Source: Acidimicrobiales bacterium
Lineage (GTDB): Bacteria; Actinomycetota; Acidimicrobiia; Acidimicrobiales; Ilumatobacteraceae
DNA length: 14,512 nucleotides
Direction: 5' to 3'
Assembly (NCBI GenBank): GCA_030833305.1
Contig: JAURHL010000031.1
Span: 1 to 14,512, forward strand
The notes beneath the pieces are model-generated. The model was not told the DNA's origin. It searched no databases and worked only from the letters and a program-made list of their open reading frames with translations. Made by a program: the position numbers and the translations under genes. Each line of letters begins with the position of its first letter. Within the stretch, counting starts at the first letter, position 1. Shown in pieces: positions 6,502-13,129 of the stretch.

Positions 6502-7659
6502 ATGCCCTCCACCCGCACGACCGAACGCATCCTGCTGGGTGCCGCGTTCATCTTGTCGGCGAGCAACAGCCTGGTGTTCGCCCTCATGGGAAACCTGCAG
6601 GACGAGTACGGGTTCACCGACGCCGGCCTCGGCTTCATCGCCGCGGCCGCCTTCTTGTCGTCGTTCCTGATGATGGTGTTGGTGGCTCCGCTCGCCGATC
6701 GGGGACATGCCAAGTTGCTCCTCATCGTCGGGACATTGCTGGCCATCGTGGCCAATCTGGTGTTCGCGTCGGGTTCGTCGCTCTGGGTGTTCGTTCTGGC
6801 CCGGGCCATCGGAGGAATGTCGACCGGTTGCTTCATGCCTCCCGCCTACGCGTTGATGGCGTCGCTCTCGACCAGCGGAACGTCGGAACGCATGGGAGCG
6901 ATGCGCGGAATCGAGTTGGCCGGTTTCGTCACCGGGCCCGTCATCGGTGGATTTCTCGTCGGTCCGCTCGGATTGCGTTGGCCCTTCGTGCTGTTCGCGT
7001 CCACGGCGGCCATCGCGACCCTCATCGTCTCGACGCAACACCTTCCGACGCTCGTGCGAACGACCGAGTCGAGCCGTCTGGCCTTCGGCTTGTTGCGAAA
7101 TCGGTCGGTGTTGGTGCCGATCCTTTTCCTCGTCGCCATCGCGCTGCCGGTGGGCATCTACGACAGTTTGTGGGATCGATTCCTCACCGACATCGGAGCC
7201 AGCGACATGGTGGTGGGGCTGAGTCTGGCCGCCTACGCCGCTCCGTTCGTCCTTCTCTCCCGATTCGGTGGGCGATTGGCCGATCGCACGAATCGGGTTC
7301 GCGTGGCCTTCGTGTCGTTGCTCTTCATCGCGCCGTTGACCGCGACCTACGGATTGTTCACGGTGCCCCTGATTCCCATCATGTTCGGGGTGGTCGAAGC
7401 CAGTTTCCAAGCTGCCGCCCAGCCCGCGGCCAGTGGAATGTTGGCCGCCGGGGCACCCCCGGGACGCGCGAGCGCCGCGCAAGGCCTCGCGGGTGCGTGC
7501 AACCAACTGATCGCCGCCGCCGTGGCCATGTTGGCCACATGGGGGTACGGACACTTCTCGGCGCGCACCATCTTCGGTGCGGCCGGACTCGGTCTGCTGA
7601 TGATCGGGTTGTTCGCGCGCTTTCTCGCGCGCAAGTTGCCCGAACCGGTTCTCAGCTGA
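6502..7659 (+). CDS. MFS transporter (drug/metabolite efflux-like)
   Basis: 385 residues with about 12 hydrophobic helices and short loops, as in the major facilitator superfamily. The cytoplasmic loop 2-3 signature appears as APLADRGHAK (62-71) and its pseudo-repeat as GGRLADRTNRVR (256-267). ARAIGGMSTG (100-109) fits the helix 4 region, and LAGFVTGPVIGGFL (139-152) is the helix 5 motif C type (GP..GG), which is typical of proton-coupled exporters. It lies 40 nt after the serine hydrolase stop with no terminator between, so it could share that transcript. No ribosome binding site is obvious before the ATG. Substrate unknown. Its last codons CTC AGC TGA form a palindrome shared with the end of the thiolase gene, overlapping it by 8 nt. 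Confidence 0.9.
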   Translation: MPSTRTTERILLGAAFILSASNSLVFALMGNLQDEYGFTDAGLGFIAAAAFLSSFLMMVLVAPLADRGHAKLLLIVGTLLAIVANLVFASGSSLWVFVLARAIGGMSTGCFMPPAYALMASLSTSGTSERMGAMRGIELAGFVTGPVIGGFLVGPLGLRWPFVLFASTAAIATLIVSTQHLPTLVRTTESSRLAFGLLRNRSVLVPILFLVAIALPVGIYDSLWDRFLTDIGASDMVVGLSLAAYAAPFVLLSRFGGRLADRTNRVRVAFVSLLFIAPLTATYGLFTVPLIPIMFGVVEASFQAAAQPAASGMLAAGAPPGRASAAQGLAGACNQLIAAAVAMLATWGYGHFSARTIFGAAGLGLLMIGLFARFLARKLPEPVLS

Positions 7660-8854
7660 GACGTTCGACGATCATGGCCAGGCCCTGGCCACCGCCGACG
7701 CACATGGTCTCGAGACCGAACGTTTTGTCGGTCTCCTGCAGACCGTGGATGAGGGTGGTCATGATGCGCGCACCCGTCATACCGAAGGGGTGACCGAGGG
7801 CGATGGCGCCGCCGTGCACGTTCAGCTTGTCCCACGAGATGCCGAGGTGCTTGGCCGACGGGATGACCTGGGCGGCGAACGCCTCGTTGATCTCGACCAG
7901 GTCGATCTGATCGATGGTCATGCCGGCGCGCTTCAACGCCTGACGGCTGGCCTCGATGGGGCCGAGACCCATGATCTCGGGGTTCAGCGCGGAGACGCCA
8001 CTCGACACCACGCGAGCCAGCGGGGTGAGACCCAACTGCTTGGCCTTGGTGTCGCTCATCACCATCACGGCCGCCGCACCGTCGTTCAACGGACAGGCGT
8101 TGCCGGCGGTGATCTGTCCGTCGGGTCGGAAGGCCGGCTTCAACGACGCCAAACCCTCGAGGGTCGTTCCCTCACGCGGGCAGTCGTCCTTGCTGACGAC
8201 AGTGCCGTCGGGAAGCGTGAGCGGAGTGATCTCTGCTTCGAAGAAGCCGTTGGCCACGTTCGCGCTGGCGCGGTCCTGGCTCAACTTGGCGAACGCGTCC
8301 ATCTCTTCACGGGTGACCCCTTCGACCTCGCGCACGTTCTCGGCGGTCTGACCCATGGCGATGTACGCGTCGGACAGACCGGAGGGCGGGGTCCAGGTGG
8401 GCTGACCGCCACCGGAACGCAACTTCGAACGCTCACCGGGCCCCTGGAAGATGGGGTTCGGCGCGGTGTCGGAGGCACCCGATCCGTAGCGGCTGACGGT
8501 CTCCACACCGGCAGCGATGAAACAATCACCCTCGCCGGCCTTGATGGCGTGGGCGGCCATACGAATGGTCTGCAGCGACGACGAGCAGTACCGATTCACC
8601 ACGACACCGGGCGCCTCGGGGATGCCGGCCAACAGCGCGACGATACGGCCGAGGTTGAAACCGGCCTCTCCGGCGGGCTGGCCCACACCGATGATGAGGT
8701 CCTCGATGTCGGAGCCCTTCACCTGGGGCACCTTGTCTATCAGGGCTCGCACGATCTGAGCGGCCATGTCGTCGGTGCGCAACGTGGTGAGTGAGCCCTT
8801 GTGGGCACGACCGATGGGGCTACGGGCGGTGGCAACGATGACTGCTTCGGGCAT
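7652..8854 (-). CDS. Acetyl-CoA C-acyltransferase (thiolase), FadA3-like
   Basis: 400 residues, usual for a type I/II thiolase. It cleaves 3-ketoacyl-CoA with CoA (beta-oxidation) or condenses two acyl-CoAs in reverse. The nucleophile is Cys90 in NRYCSSSLQ; the catalytic NEAFA is at 323-327, GGAIALGHPFGMTGAR holds His355, and the second cysteine Cys385 is in MCVGGGQG. Other family blocks are MGQTAENV (167-174) and ITAGNACPLNDGAAA (248-262). From memory the sequence follows mycobacterial FadA3 (MPEAVIVSTARSPIGRA start, SPEIMGLGPIEAS-type block) closely, so a role in fatty-acid or related beta-oxidation is likely. A GGAG sits 7 nt before the ATG. An inverted repeat overlaps a TACGAT -10 candidate upstream. 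It converges on the MFS gene, sharing the last 8 nt. Confidence 0.95.
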   Translation of the reverse strand: MPEAVIVATARSPIGRAHKGSLTTLRTDDMAAQIVRALIDKVPQVKGSDIEDLIIGVGQPAGEAGFNLGRIVALLAGIPEAPGVVVNRYCSSSLQTIRMAAHAIKAGEGDCFIAAGVETVSRYGSGASDTAPNPIFQGPGERSKLRSGGGQPTWTPPSGLSDAYIAMGQTAENVREVEGVTREEMDAFAKLSQDRASANVANGFFEAEITPLTLPDGTVVSKDDCPREGTTLEGLASLKPAFRPDGQITAGNACPLNDGAAAVMVMSDTKAKQLGLTPLARVVSSGVSALNPEIMGLGPIEASRQALKRAGMTIDQIDLVEINEAFAAQVIPSAKHLGISWDKLNVHGGAIALGHPFGMTGARIMTTLIHGLQETDKTFGLETMCVGGGQGLAMIVERLS

Positions 8855-8866
8855 GACGACTCCAGG

Positions 8867-8898
8867 GATTCGGGCACGCGAGGTGCGATCCCCGAATC
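8867..8898 (-). promoter_or_regulatory. Inverted repeat over the candidate thiolase promoter
   Basis: GATTCGGG (8867-8874) and CCCGAATC (8891-8898) are perfect 8-bp arms with a 16-bp spacer. A minus-strand TACGAT (8896-8901), a possible -10, overlaps one arm, and the other arm ends 13 nt before the thiolase start. The geometry would suit a repressor operator. There is no T-run, so it is not an intrinsic terminator. A second pair, GCGCC/GGCGC at 8910-8925, lies just upstream. No known operator is recognised. Confidence 0.4.
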
Positions 8899-8939
8899 GT
8901 AGTCATCACGCGCCAACGGAGGCGCAAACGTCGCAGAAT

Positions 8940-9563
8940 TCAGGCCGTCACGTTCGTCAGGTGCGACGTGTCGTTGAAGCCCACCAGCGCCGACCCGCGC
9001 GCCGACAATTCGATGCGACACATCGACGCCGGATCGAGCCGAGTTCGCCAGGCCACCCCGGAATCCACACCGAGCGCCAACGTGACGGCGGCCTTGATCG
9101 GCGACACGTGGCTGACCACGATCACCGTCCGCGCCCCGAGTTCGAGCACCCGATTCATCGCGTCGCGAACCCGGCCCTCCACGTCGACCAGCGACTCCCC
9201 ACCGGGGGGACGGAAGTTCGGATCAGCCCGCCAATGCGACCACGTCGTCGGCTCGATCTCCGATTGGTGCAGTCCGTCGAACGTTCCGTAGTCCAGTTCG
9301 ATCCAGTCCGCGTCGACGATCGTCTCGATGGAGCGCCCGGACACTGCGACGATCTCGCGGGCCGTCTCCGTGGCGCGCGACAACGGACTGTGCACCACCA
9401 CCGCACCGTCGCAGACGTCGGACGACAGCGCACATCCGACAGCTACGGCTTGGCGACGACCGACATCGTCGAGCGGGTTGTCGATGCGTCCCTGGATGCG
9501 GCCGGCGGCATTGAACGCCGTGCGACCGTGGCGGACCAGAACGAGGCGAACGGCGTCACTCAT
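8940..9563 (-). CDS. Histidine phosphatase family protein (phosphoglycerate-mutase-like)
   Basis: 207 residues from the ATG at 9561-9563. The phosphohistidine motif LVLVRHGRT has the catalytic His12, Arg63 in HSPLSRATETA fits the phosphate pocket, and the second histidine is His152 in VVSHVSPIKAA. The block ELDYGTFDGL (89-98) and RPPGGESLVD (118-127) are also typical. It resembles the acid-phosphatase half of the mycobacterial RNase H/phosphatase fusion (SHVTPIK motif) more than glycolytic mutases. Substrate unknown; phosphatase activity is likely. The open frame extends upstream to 9707, but that part overlaps the preceding gene and does not look like this family. The start overlaps the membrane-protein stop by 8 nt. 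It is the last gene of the 13063-8940 unit. Confidence 0.9.
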   Translation of the reverse strand: MSDAVRLVLVRHGRTAFNAAGRIQGRIDNPLDDVGRRQAVAVGCALSSDVCDGAVVVHSPLSRATETAREIVAVSGRSIETIVDADWIELDYGTFDGLHQSEIEPTTWSHWRADPNFRPPGGESLVDVEGRVRDAMNRVLELGARTVIVVSHVSPIKAAVTLALGVDSGVAWRTRLDPASMCRIELSARGSALVGFNDTSHLTNVTA

Positions 9564-10029
9564 GAAGTGTTCCGCCGCGAACGAAATCCCGACGACGCGC
9601 CGGGTCGGACAAACCGAATCGTCTCCAAAGATGCGCGCAGAGGAGAAGCCCGGCGATCTCGAAAGCCGCGTTGAGCCATCCACGTTCGACGACCGGAAGT
9701 CGGGCACCGTCGAAAGACACGCCCGTCACCGGCCACCAGAACACCTTGGTCGAGCTGAACGCTCCGTCGAAGATGAGATGCAGAAAGGTCCCGATGGGGA
9801 TGGCCAGCAGTCGTCGCCGAATCGGTTTGCGCCCGGTGGTCGCGACCATGACCACGACGAGAATCGCCACGCTGCCGGTGATCGAGTGCAGCGCCCGTGC
9901 CCCACCCCAGATTCCGTCGATCACGTCGGGCAGCAGGACGCCGAGGATCAGAAGTCGGTGGTCGAATCGCGAATCACGGAAGACGAACCAGACCGAGAGA
10001 ACCGCGGTACCGATGAACCAGAAGATCAC
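9556..10029 (-). CDS. Small integral membrane protein, possible metal-dependent hydrolase (YdjM/DUF457-like)
   Basis: 157 residues from the GTG at 10027-10029. Hydrophobic segments lie at about 2-17, 26-40, 50-64, 76-90 and 120-135, with a basic C-terminus. Polar residues stand inside or next to membrane segments: Asp35/Asp38 in LLPDVID, His48 in RALHSITGS, and His84/Asp88 in FLHLIFDG. This spacing recalls the YdjM/DUF457 family of membrane-bound metal-dependent hydrolases, but the match is loose. The GTG follows a hairpin that contains an AGGAG and the stop codon of the zinc-ribbon gene. An earlier ATG at 10104 is possible but would overlap that gene by 71 nt. Its end overlaps the phosphatase start by 8 nt. 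Confidence 0.7.
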   Translation of the reverse strand: MIFWFIGTAVLSVWFVFRDSRFDHRLLILGVLLPDVIDGIWGGARALHSITGSVAILVVVMVATTGRKPIRRRLLAIPIGTFLHLIFDGAFSSTKVFWWPVTGVSFDGARLPVVERGWLNAAFEIAGLLLCAHLWRRFGLSDPARRRDFVRGGTLHE

Positions 10030-10046
10030 GCTCCTACCGTAGGAGC
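10030..10046 (-). promoter_or_regulatory. Stop/SD-sequestering hairpin before the membrane-protein gene
   Basis: The minus-strand RNA reads GCUCCUA-CGG-UAGGAGC, a perfect 7-bp stem with a 3-nt loop. The 3' arm contains the zinc-ribbon stop UAG and the sequence AGGAG, and the next base is the GTG start at 10029. No U-run follows, so termination is unlikely; translational coupling is a better guess. Confidence 0.5.
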
Positions 10047-10738
10047 AAGCGGGTGCAATTGGGACATTCGGCGAACTGATCGGCGGGTAGTCGCTTGATG
10101 GCATCCAACTCGCTGGCGGAAATGTCCATGTGGCAACCGCCGCACACGCCGTGCTTGATCTCGGCGATGGCCACGCCGGCGTGATTCGCGCGCAAACGCT
10201 CGTACGTGGCCAGGTCCGACGCGTCGATCGACGCGATCAGATCGGCTCGCGCGACCGACAACTCCGCGATGACCCGATCGGCTTCCTTCTCGGCATCACG
10301 CAACGTGGCCTCGGCCGCCGCCAACTCCCGCGCGGCCTCGGCACCGGCGGCCCGAGTTTCGCCGAGTGCGGCATCGGCGGCACTCGACGCGTCCAGCATC
10401 GCGAGCCCTCGCTCGTCGGCGGCCTCACGTTCGATCATCAGATTCTTCATCTCGTGTTGCAGTGCTTCGGCTTCTCGCGGGGCGATCACCGACTTCAACT
10501 GCTTCTCCAGCCTCGCCAGATGGGTCCCGATCTCGGCGTCACGCTTCTCGATTCCCGCCAATTCGGATTCCAGGGTTCCTTGCTCGCGCAACAGATCCCC
10601 GATACGAGCCCGCAACGTCGCCAACTTCCCGGCCGCGGACTCCTGGACCGCCACCTCGGGAAGATTCGCCCGCGCGTGACGGGCCTGATCCATGGCCGTG
10701 TCGAGACGTTGCACATCCAAAAGGGCCCGTAGATCCAT
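10034..10738 (-). CDS. Coiled-coil C4 zinc-ribbon protein (CT398/CdsZ-like)
   Basis: 234 residues from the ATG at 10736-10738. The N-terminal two-thirds (about 5-185) is a long Ala/Glu/Arg-rich helical hairpin. The C-terminus holds a zinc ribbon with ligands Cys199 and Cys202 (GVCGGCHMDI) and Cys225 and Cys228 (ECPNCTRLL). This is the architecture of the zf-RING_7/CT398 family; Chlamydia CT398 (CdsZ) binds sigma-54 and type III secretion parts, but actinobacterial members such as Rv2229c have no settled function. The chosen ATG begins the family's usual 'LL.lQ.lD' helix; a GTG at 10771 is an in-frame alternative. It follows the PBP by 45 nt and ends 4 nt before the membrane-protein start. Confidence 0.88.
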   Translation of the reverse strand: MDLRALLDVQRLDTAMDQARHARANLPEVAVQESAAGKLATLRARIGDLLREQGTLESELAGIEKRDAEIGTHLARLEKQLKSVIAPREAEALQHEMKNLMIEREAADERGLAMLDASSAADAALGETRAAGAEAARELAAAEATLRDAEKEADRVIAELSVARADLIASIDASDLATYERLRANHAGVAIAEIKHGVCGGCHMDISASELDAIKRLPADQFAECPNCTRLLLR

Positions 10739-10783
10739 CGACTGACTGTGCCACGTGCCGGCACGGACCACAAGACACTCGGC

Positions 10784-13063
10784 TCAGGGACAAGCCGCGA
10801 ATGTGTACTCGTCGACCGGCAACGTGGGTAGCGGCCAGGTGGGATCGACCTGACCACGCGGAATCGTGGTGTTGATGTCGGTGATGACACCCGGCTGCGC
10901 GACGATCGTGGTGGTGGTCGACGTGGTGGTGGTCGACGTGGTGGTGGTCGGCGCCACGGTGGTGGACGCGGTCGGATCGGTCGGCGTGGTCGAGGCCGTC
11001 GGGATCGTGGGAACCGTCACCGGCGCCGGGCAGTCGGACTCCGGGAGATACAAACGCATCGGCTCGCGCGGATTCGCGGGTGGTGTCGGGAACAAAGTGG
11101 CCGGCTTACCGAACAACGCTCCATCCATCGTGGCCTTCCAGATGCGTGCGGGGAACGTTCCGCCGATCACCCGATCCACACCCGCGGCGACGAACTCGGG
11201 AATGTCGTTCATCGGAAGATACAGATCGGGGTGCCCCACCCACACCGCGGTGGAGAGCTCGGGCGTGAAGCCGACCATCCACGCGTTGGTGTTGTTGTCC
11301 TGGGTGCCGGTCTTGCCCGCGGCCACTCGACCTTCCAACTGCGAGCGTCGTGCCGTGCCGGTGACGAGCACCCCTTCAAGAATGCTCACCGTGCGCGCGT
11401 TGACTTCGGGAGTGAGCACCTGGACACCGGTGTCAACATGCTGGTACAGAACTCCGTCCGGCCCCTCGATGCGTTCGATGTAGTACGGCTGCATGTGCAG
11501 TCCGCCATTGGCCAGCGTCTGCGCCCCGGACGCCATGTCGAGCGGGCTCATCTCGTTGGCGCCGGTGGCGAAACTGGCGTAGGGCCGCAACGGAGCACGT
11601 TCCTCCGGGTTGCGCCCCGGGTACAAGTACAGATTGTTCGCCATTCGGTACGTGGTGTCGACCACGCGGTCCAATCCGACGATCTGCGAGAGTCGGGCGT
11701 AGGCACAGTTGATCGAGGCCCAGGTCATCTCGGACAACGTGCCCACCGGACGACTGACACCATCGGTGGCCACGAACGGATTGTCGGGATCGTCCGGGTT
11801 GGGCAATGTGCACGGCATCGTGCCGTCGATGAGGTCGTCGCCCTGTGCGCCGGCGGCGATGGCCGCGGCCAGAATGAAAATCTTGATGCTGGAGCCGGTC
11901 TGACGGGGCGCCAACGCCATGTTCACCTCGTTACGACCGGCGACGAAAGGCTTGGCACCCACCATGGCGCGCACCGCGCCGGTCTTGCTGTCGAGCGACA
12001 CGATGGCCGTGTCGATGCCGGCGGTGTTGCTCGGCAATTGCTCTATTCGGGCCTTCTCCGCGGCCTCCTGGGCGACGGGGTCGAGGGTGGTGTAGATGCG
12101 CAAACCCCCGCGGAAGAGTTTGTTGTAGCGCTCCTGATAGGTGTCGCCGAGCAGGTTGCTCTTGTTCAACAGATACGACTTCACCTCTTCGCTGAAATGC
12201 GTGCGGGCGATCTTTTCCTCTTTGATCTGCTTCACGACCTCGGGCAACTGCCAACTGCCCGCGCAACGTGCTTCGGCGATCGGGTCATCGGAGTCGATCA
12301 GACAGAACTTGATCTCCTCGGCGGTCGTGGCGTCCATGAGACGTTCCTCCACCACCGCGTCGAGCGCCTGACCGAAGCGCCGACGACTCTGCTGGGGGTG
12401 CCGGATGGGGTCGTAGGCCGACGGTGCTTGGATCAAACCGGCCAAGAACGCCCCCTCGATCAATGTGAGCGCGCCGACGCGCTTGCCGAAATACACCTCG
12501 GATGCCGCCTGGATGCCGTAGGTGTTGTTGCCGAAGAAGACGGTGTTCAGGTAGCGCTCGAGGATCTCGTCCTTGGTCAGGCGCTTCTCCAGTCGTAGTG
12601 CGTCGATGATCTGCAGGATCTTCGTGCGTCCGTCCGAGATCGAGCCACCGAGGAACTCATTCTTGGCCACCTGTTGGGTGATGGTCGACGCCCCCTGACG
12701 GGCTCCACCCTCGAAGTTCGACAGAGTGGCTCGGAACAGACCACGCACGTTCACTCCGTGGTGGTTGTAGAACTCGCGATCCTCCACCGCCAGGATGGCG
12801 GCGATCACGTCGGCGGGGATCTCCGAGAGCGCGACCGGCTGACTGTTCTCCAGTTCGTACGCGGCGATCTCGTTCCCCTGCGAGTCGTACACGTAGGTGC
12901 GTTGGGCGATGCTCTCCCATTCGGGGAGGCTGATGGCGCCCTCCTCATGGGCGTTCACGATGTTCCACAGTCGCGGAGCGACACCCACCACGAGACTGGA
13001 CACGATCAATGCTCCGGCGACCACGATCACGCCGAGTCGCACCCACCACGTCAGGAGTCTCAC
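10784..13063 (-). CDS. Class A penicillin-binding protein (bifunctional transglycosylase/transpeptidase)
   Basis: 759 residues. It polymerises lipid II into glycan strands and crosslinks the peptides outside the membrane. A single N-terminal anchor (about 8-29) is followed by a GT51 transglycosylase domain (about 55-230) with the catalytic Glu94 in AVEDREFYNHHGV, GASTITQQVAKN (124-135) and LRLEKRLTKDEILERYLN. The transpeptidase domain (about 350-650) has SSIK (391-394), SIN (450-452) and KTGT (584-587). The tail (about 677-735) is Pro/Thr-rich with TTTTS repeats, then a short VDEYTFAACP end with a cysteine. There is no PASTA domain. The start is GTG at 13061-13063; TACCGT at 13073-13078 is a possible -10. 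It heads the unit with the zinc-ribbon, membrane and phosphatase genes. Class A assignment is certain; PonA1 versus PonA2 orthology is not resolved. Confidence 0.95.
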   Translation of the reverse strand: MRLLTWWVRLGVIVVAGALIVSSLVVGVAPRLWNIVNAHEEGAISLPEWESIAQRTYVYDSQGNEIAAYELENSQPVALSEIPADVIAAILAVEDREFYNHHGVNVRGLFRATLSNFEGGARQGASTITQQVAKNEFLGGSISDGRTKILQIIDALRLEKRLTKDEILERYLNTVFFGNNTYGIQAASEVYFGKRVGALTLIEGAFLAGLIQAPSAYDPIRHPQQSRRRFGQALDAVVEERLMDATTAEEIKFCLIDSDDPIAEARCAGSWQLPEVVKQIKEEKIARTHFSEEVKSYLLNKSNLLGDTYQERYNKLFRGGLRIYTTLDPVAQEAAEKARIEQLPSNTAGIDTAIVSLDSKTGAVRAMVGAKPFVAGRNEVNMALAPRQTGSSIKIFILAAAIAAGAQGDDLIDGTMPCTLPNPDDPDNPFVATDGVSRPVGTLSEMTWASINCAYARLSQIVGLDRVVDTTYRMANNLYLYPGRNPEERAPLRPYASFATGANEMSPLDMASGAQTLANGGLHMQPYYIERIEGPDGVLYQHVDTGVQVLTPEVNARTVSILEGVLVTGTARRSQLEGRVAAGKTGTQDNNTNAWMVGFTPELSTAVWVGHPDLYLPMNDIPEFVAAGVDRVIGGTFPARIWKATMDGALFGKPATLFPTPPANPREPMRLYLPESDCPAPVTVPTIPTASTTPTDPTASTTVAPTTTTSTTTTSTTTTIVAQPGVITDINTTIPRGQVDPTWPLPTLPVDEYTFAACP
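10908..10952. repeat. 15-bp tandem repeat in the PBP Thr-rich tail
   Basis: Three consecutive copies of GTGGTGGTGGTCGAC (the last one ends GGC) encode, on the minus strand, the TTTTS pentapeptide units of the PBP C-terminal tail. The perfect period suggests copy-number change by slippage. Confidence 0.85.
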
Positions 13064-13117
13064 AACGATTCAACGGTACTGGGCGGCCCGACCGACGACC
13101 GGTCACCCCGAATCGGC

Positions 13118-13123
13118 TACTTT
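13118..13123 (+). promoter_or_regulatory. -10 element for a leaderless LLM oxidoreductase transcript
   Basis: TACTTT matches TANNNT and lies 6 nt before the ATG at 13130, the same spacing as at the DAHP synthase gene. No Shine-Dalgarno sequence is present. The gap to the divergent PBP start is 66 nt and has an 8-bp palindrome GACCGGTC at 13097-13104 near its middle. Confidence 0.55.
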
Positions 13124-13129
13124 CGTCGC

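Noticed and set aside
5469..7554. Long antisense open frames opposite the serine hydrolase and MFS genes (5469-6836 and 6373-7554)
   Set aside because: They mirror strong plus-strand genes, have Arg/His/Gly/Gln-rich composition and no recognisable domain; long shadows are expected at high GC.
7745..8794. 349-codon plus-strand open frame opposite the thiolase
   Set aside because: It is a shadow of a well-conserved thiolase with all catalytic residues.
9564..9707. Upstream extension of the histidine phosphatase to 9707
   Set aside because: The extension overlaps the membrane-protein gene and has no family features; the ATG at 9563 directly precedes the LVLVRHG strand.
10754..10765. 12-bp perfect palindrome CGTGCCGGCACG between PBP and zinc-ribbon gene
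   Set aside because: A few such palindromes are expected by chance in a window of this size, and it cannot form a good hairpin without a loop.
11231..12598. 455-codon plus-strand open frame inside the PBP gene
   Set aside because: It is a shadow of the PBP: composition is His/Arg/Gly-rich and no family pattern is seen.
12674..13129. Upstream extension of the LLM oxidoreductase to 12674
   Set aside because: It lies antisense within the PBP coding sequence; family similarity begins just after the ATG at 13130.
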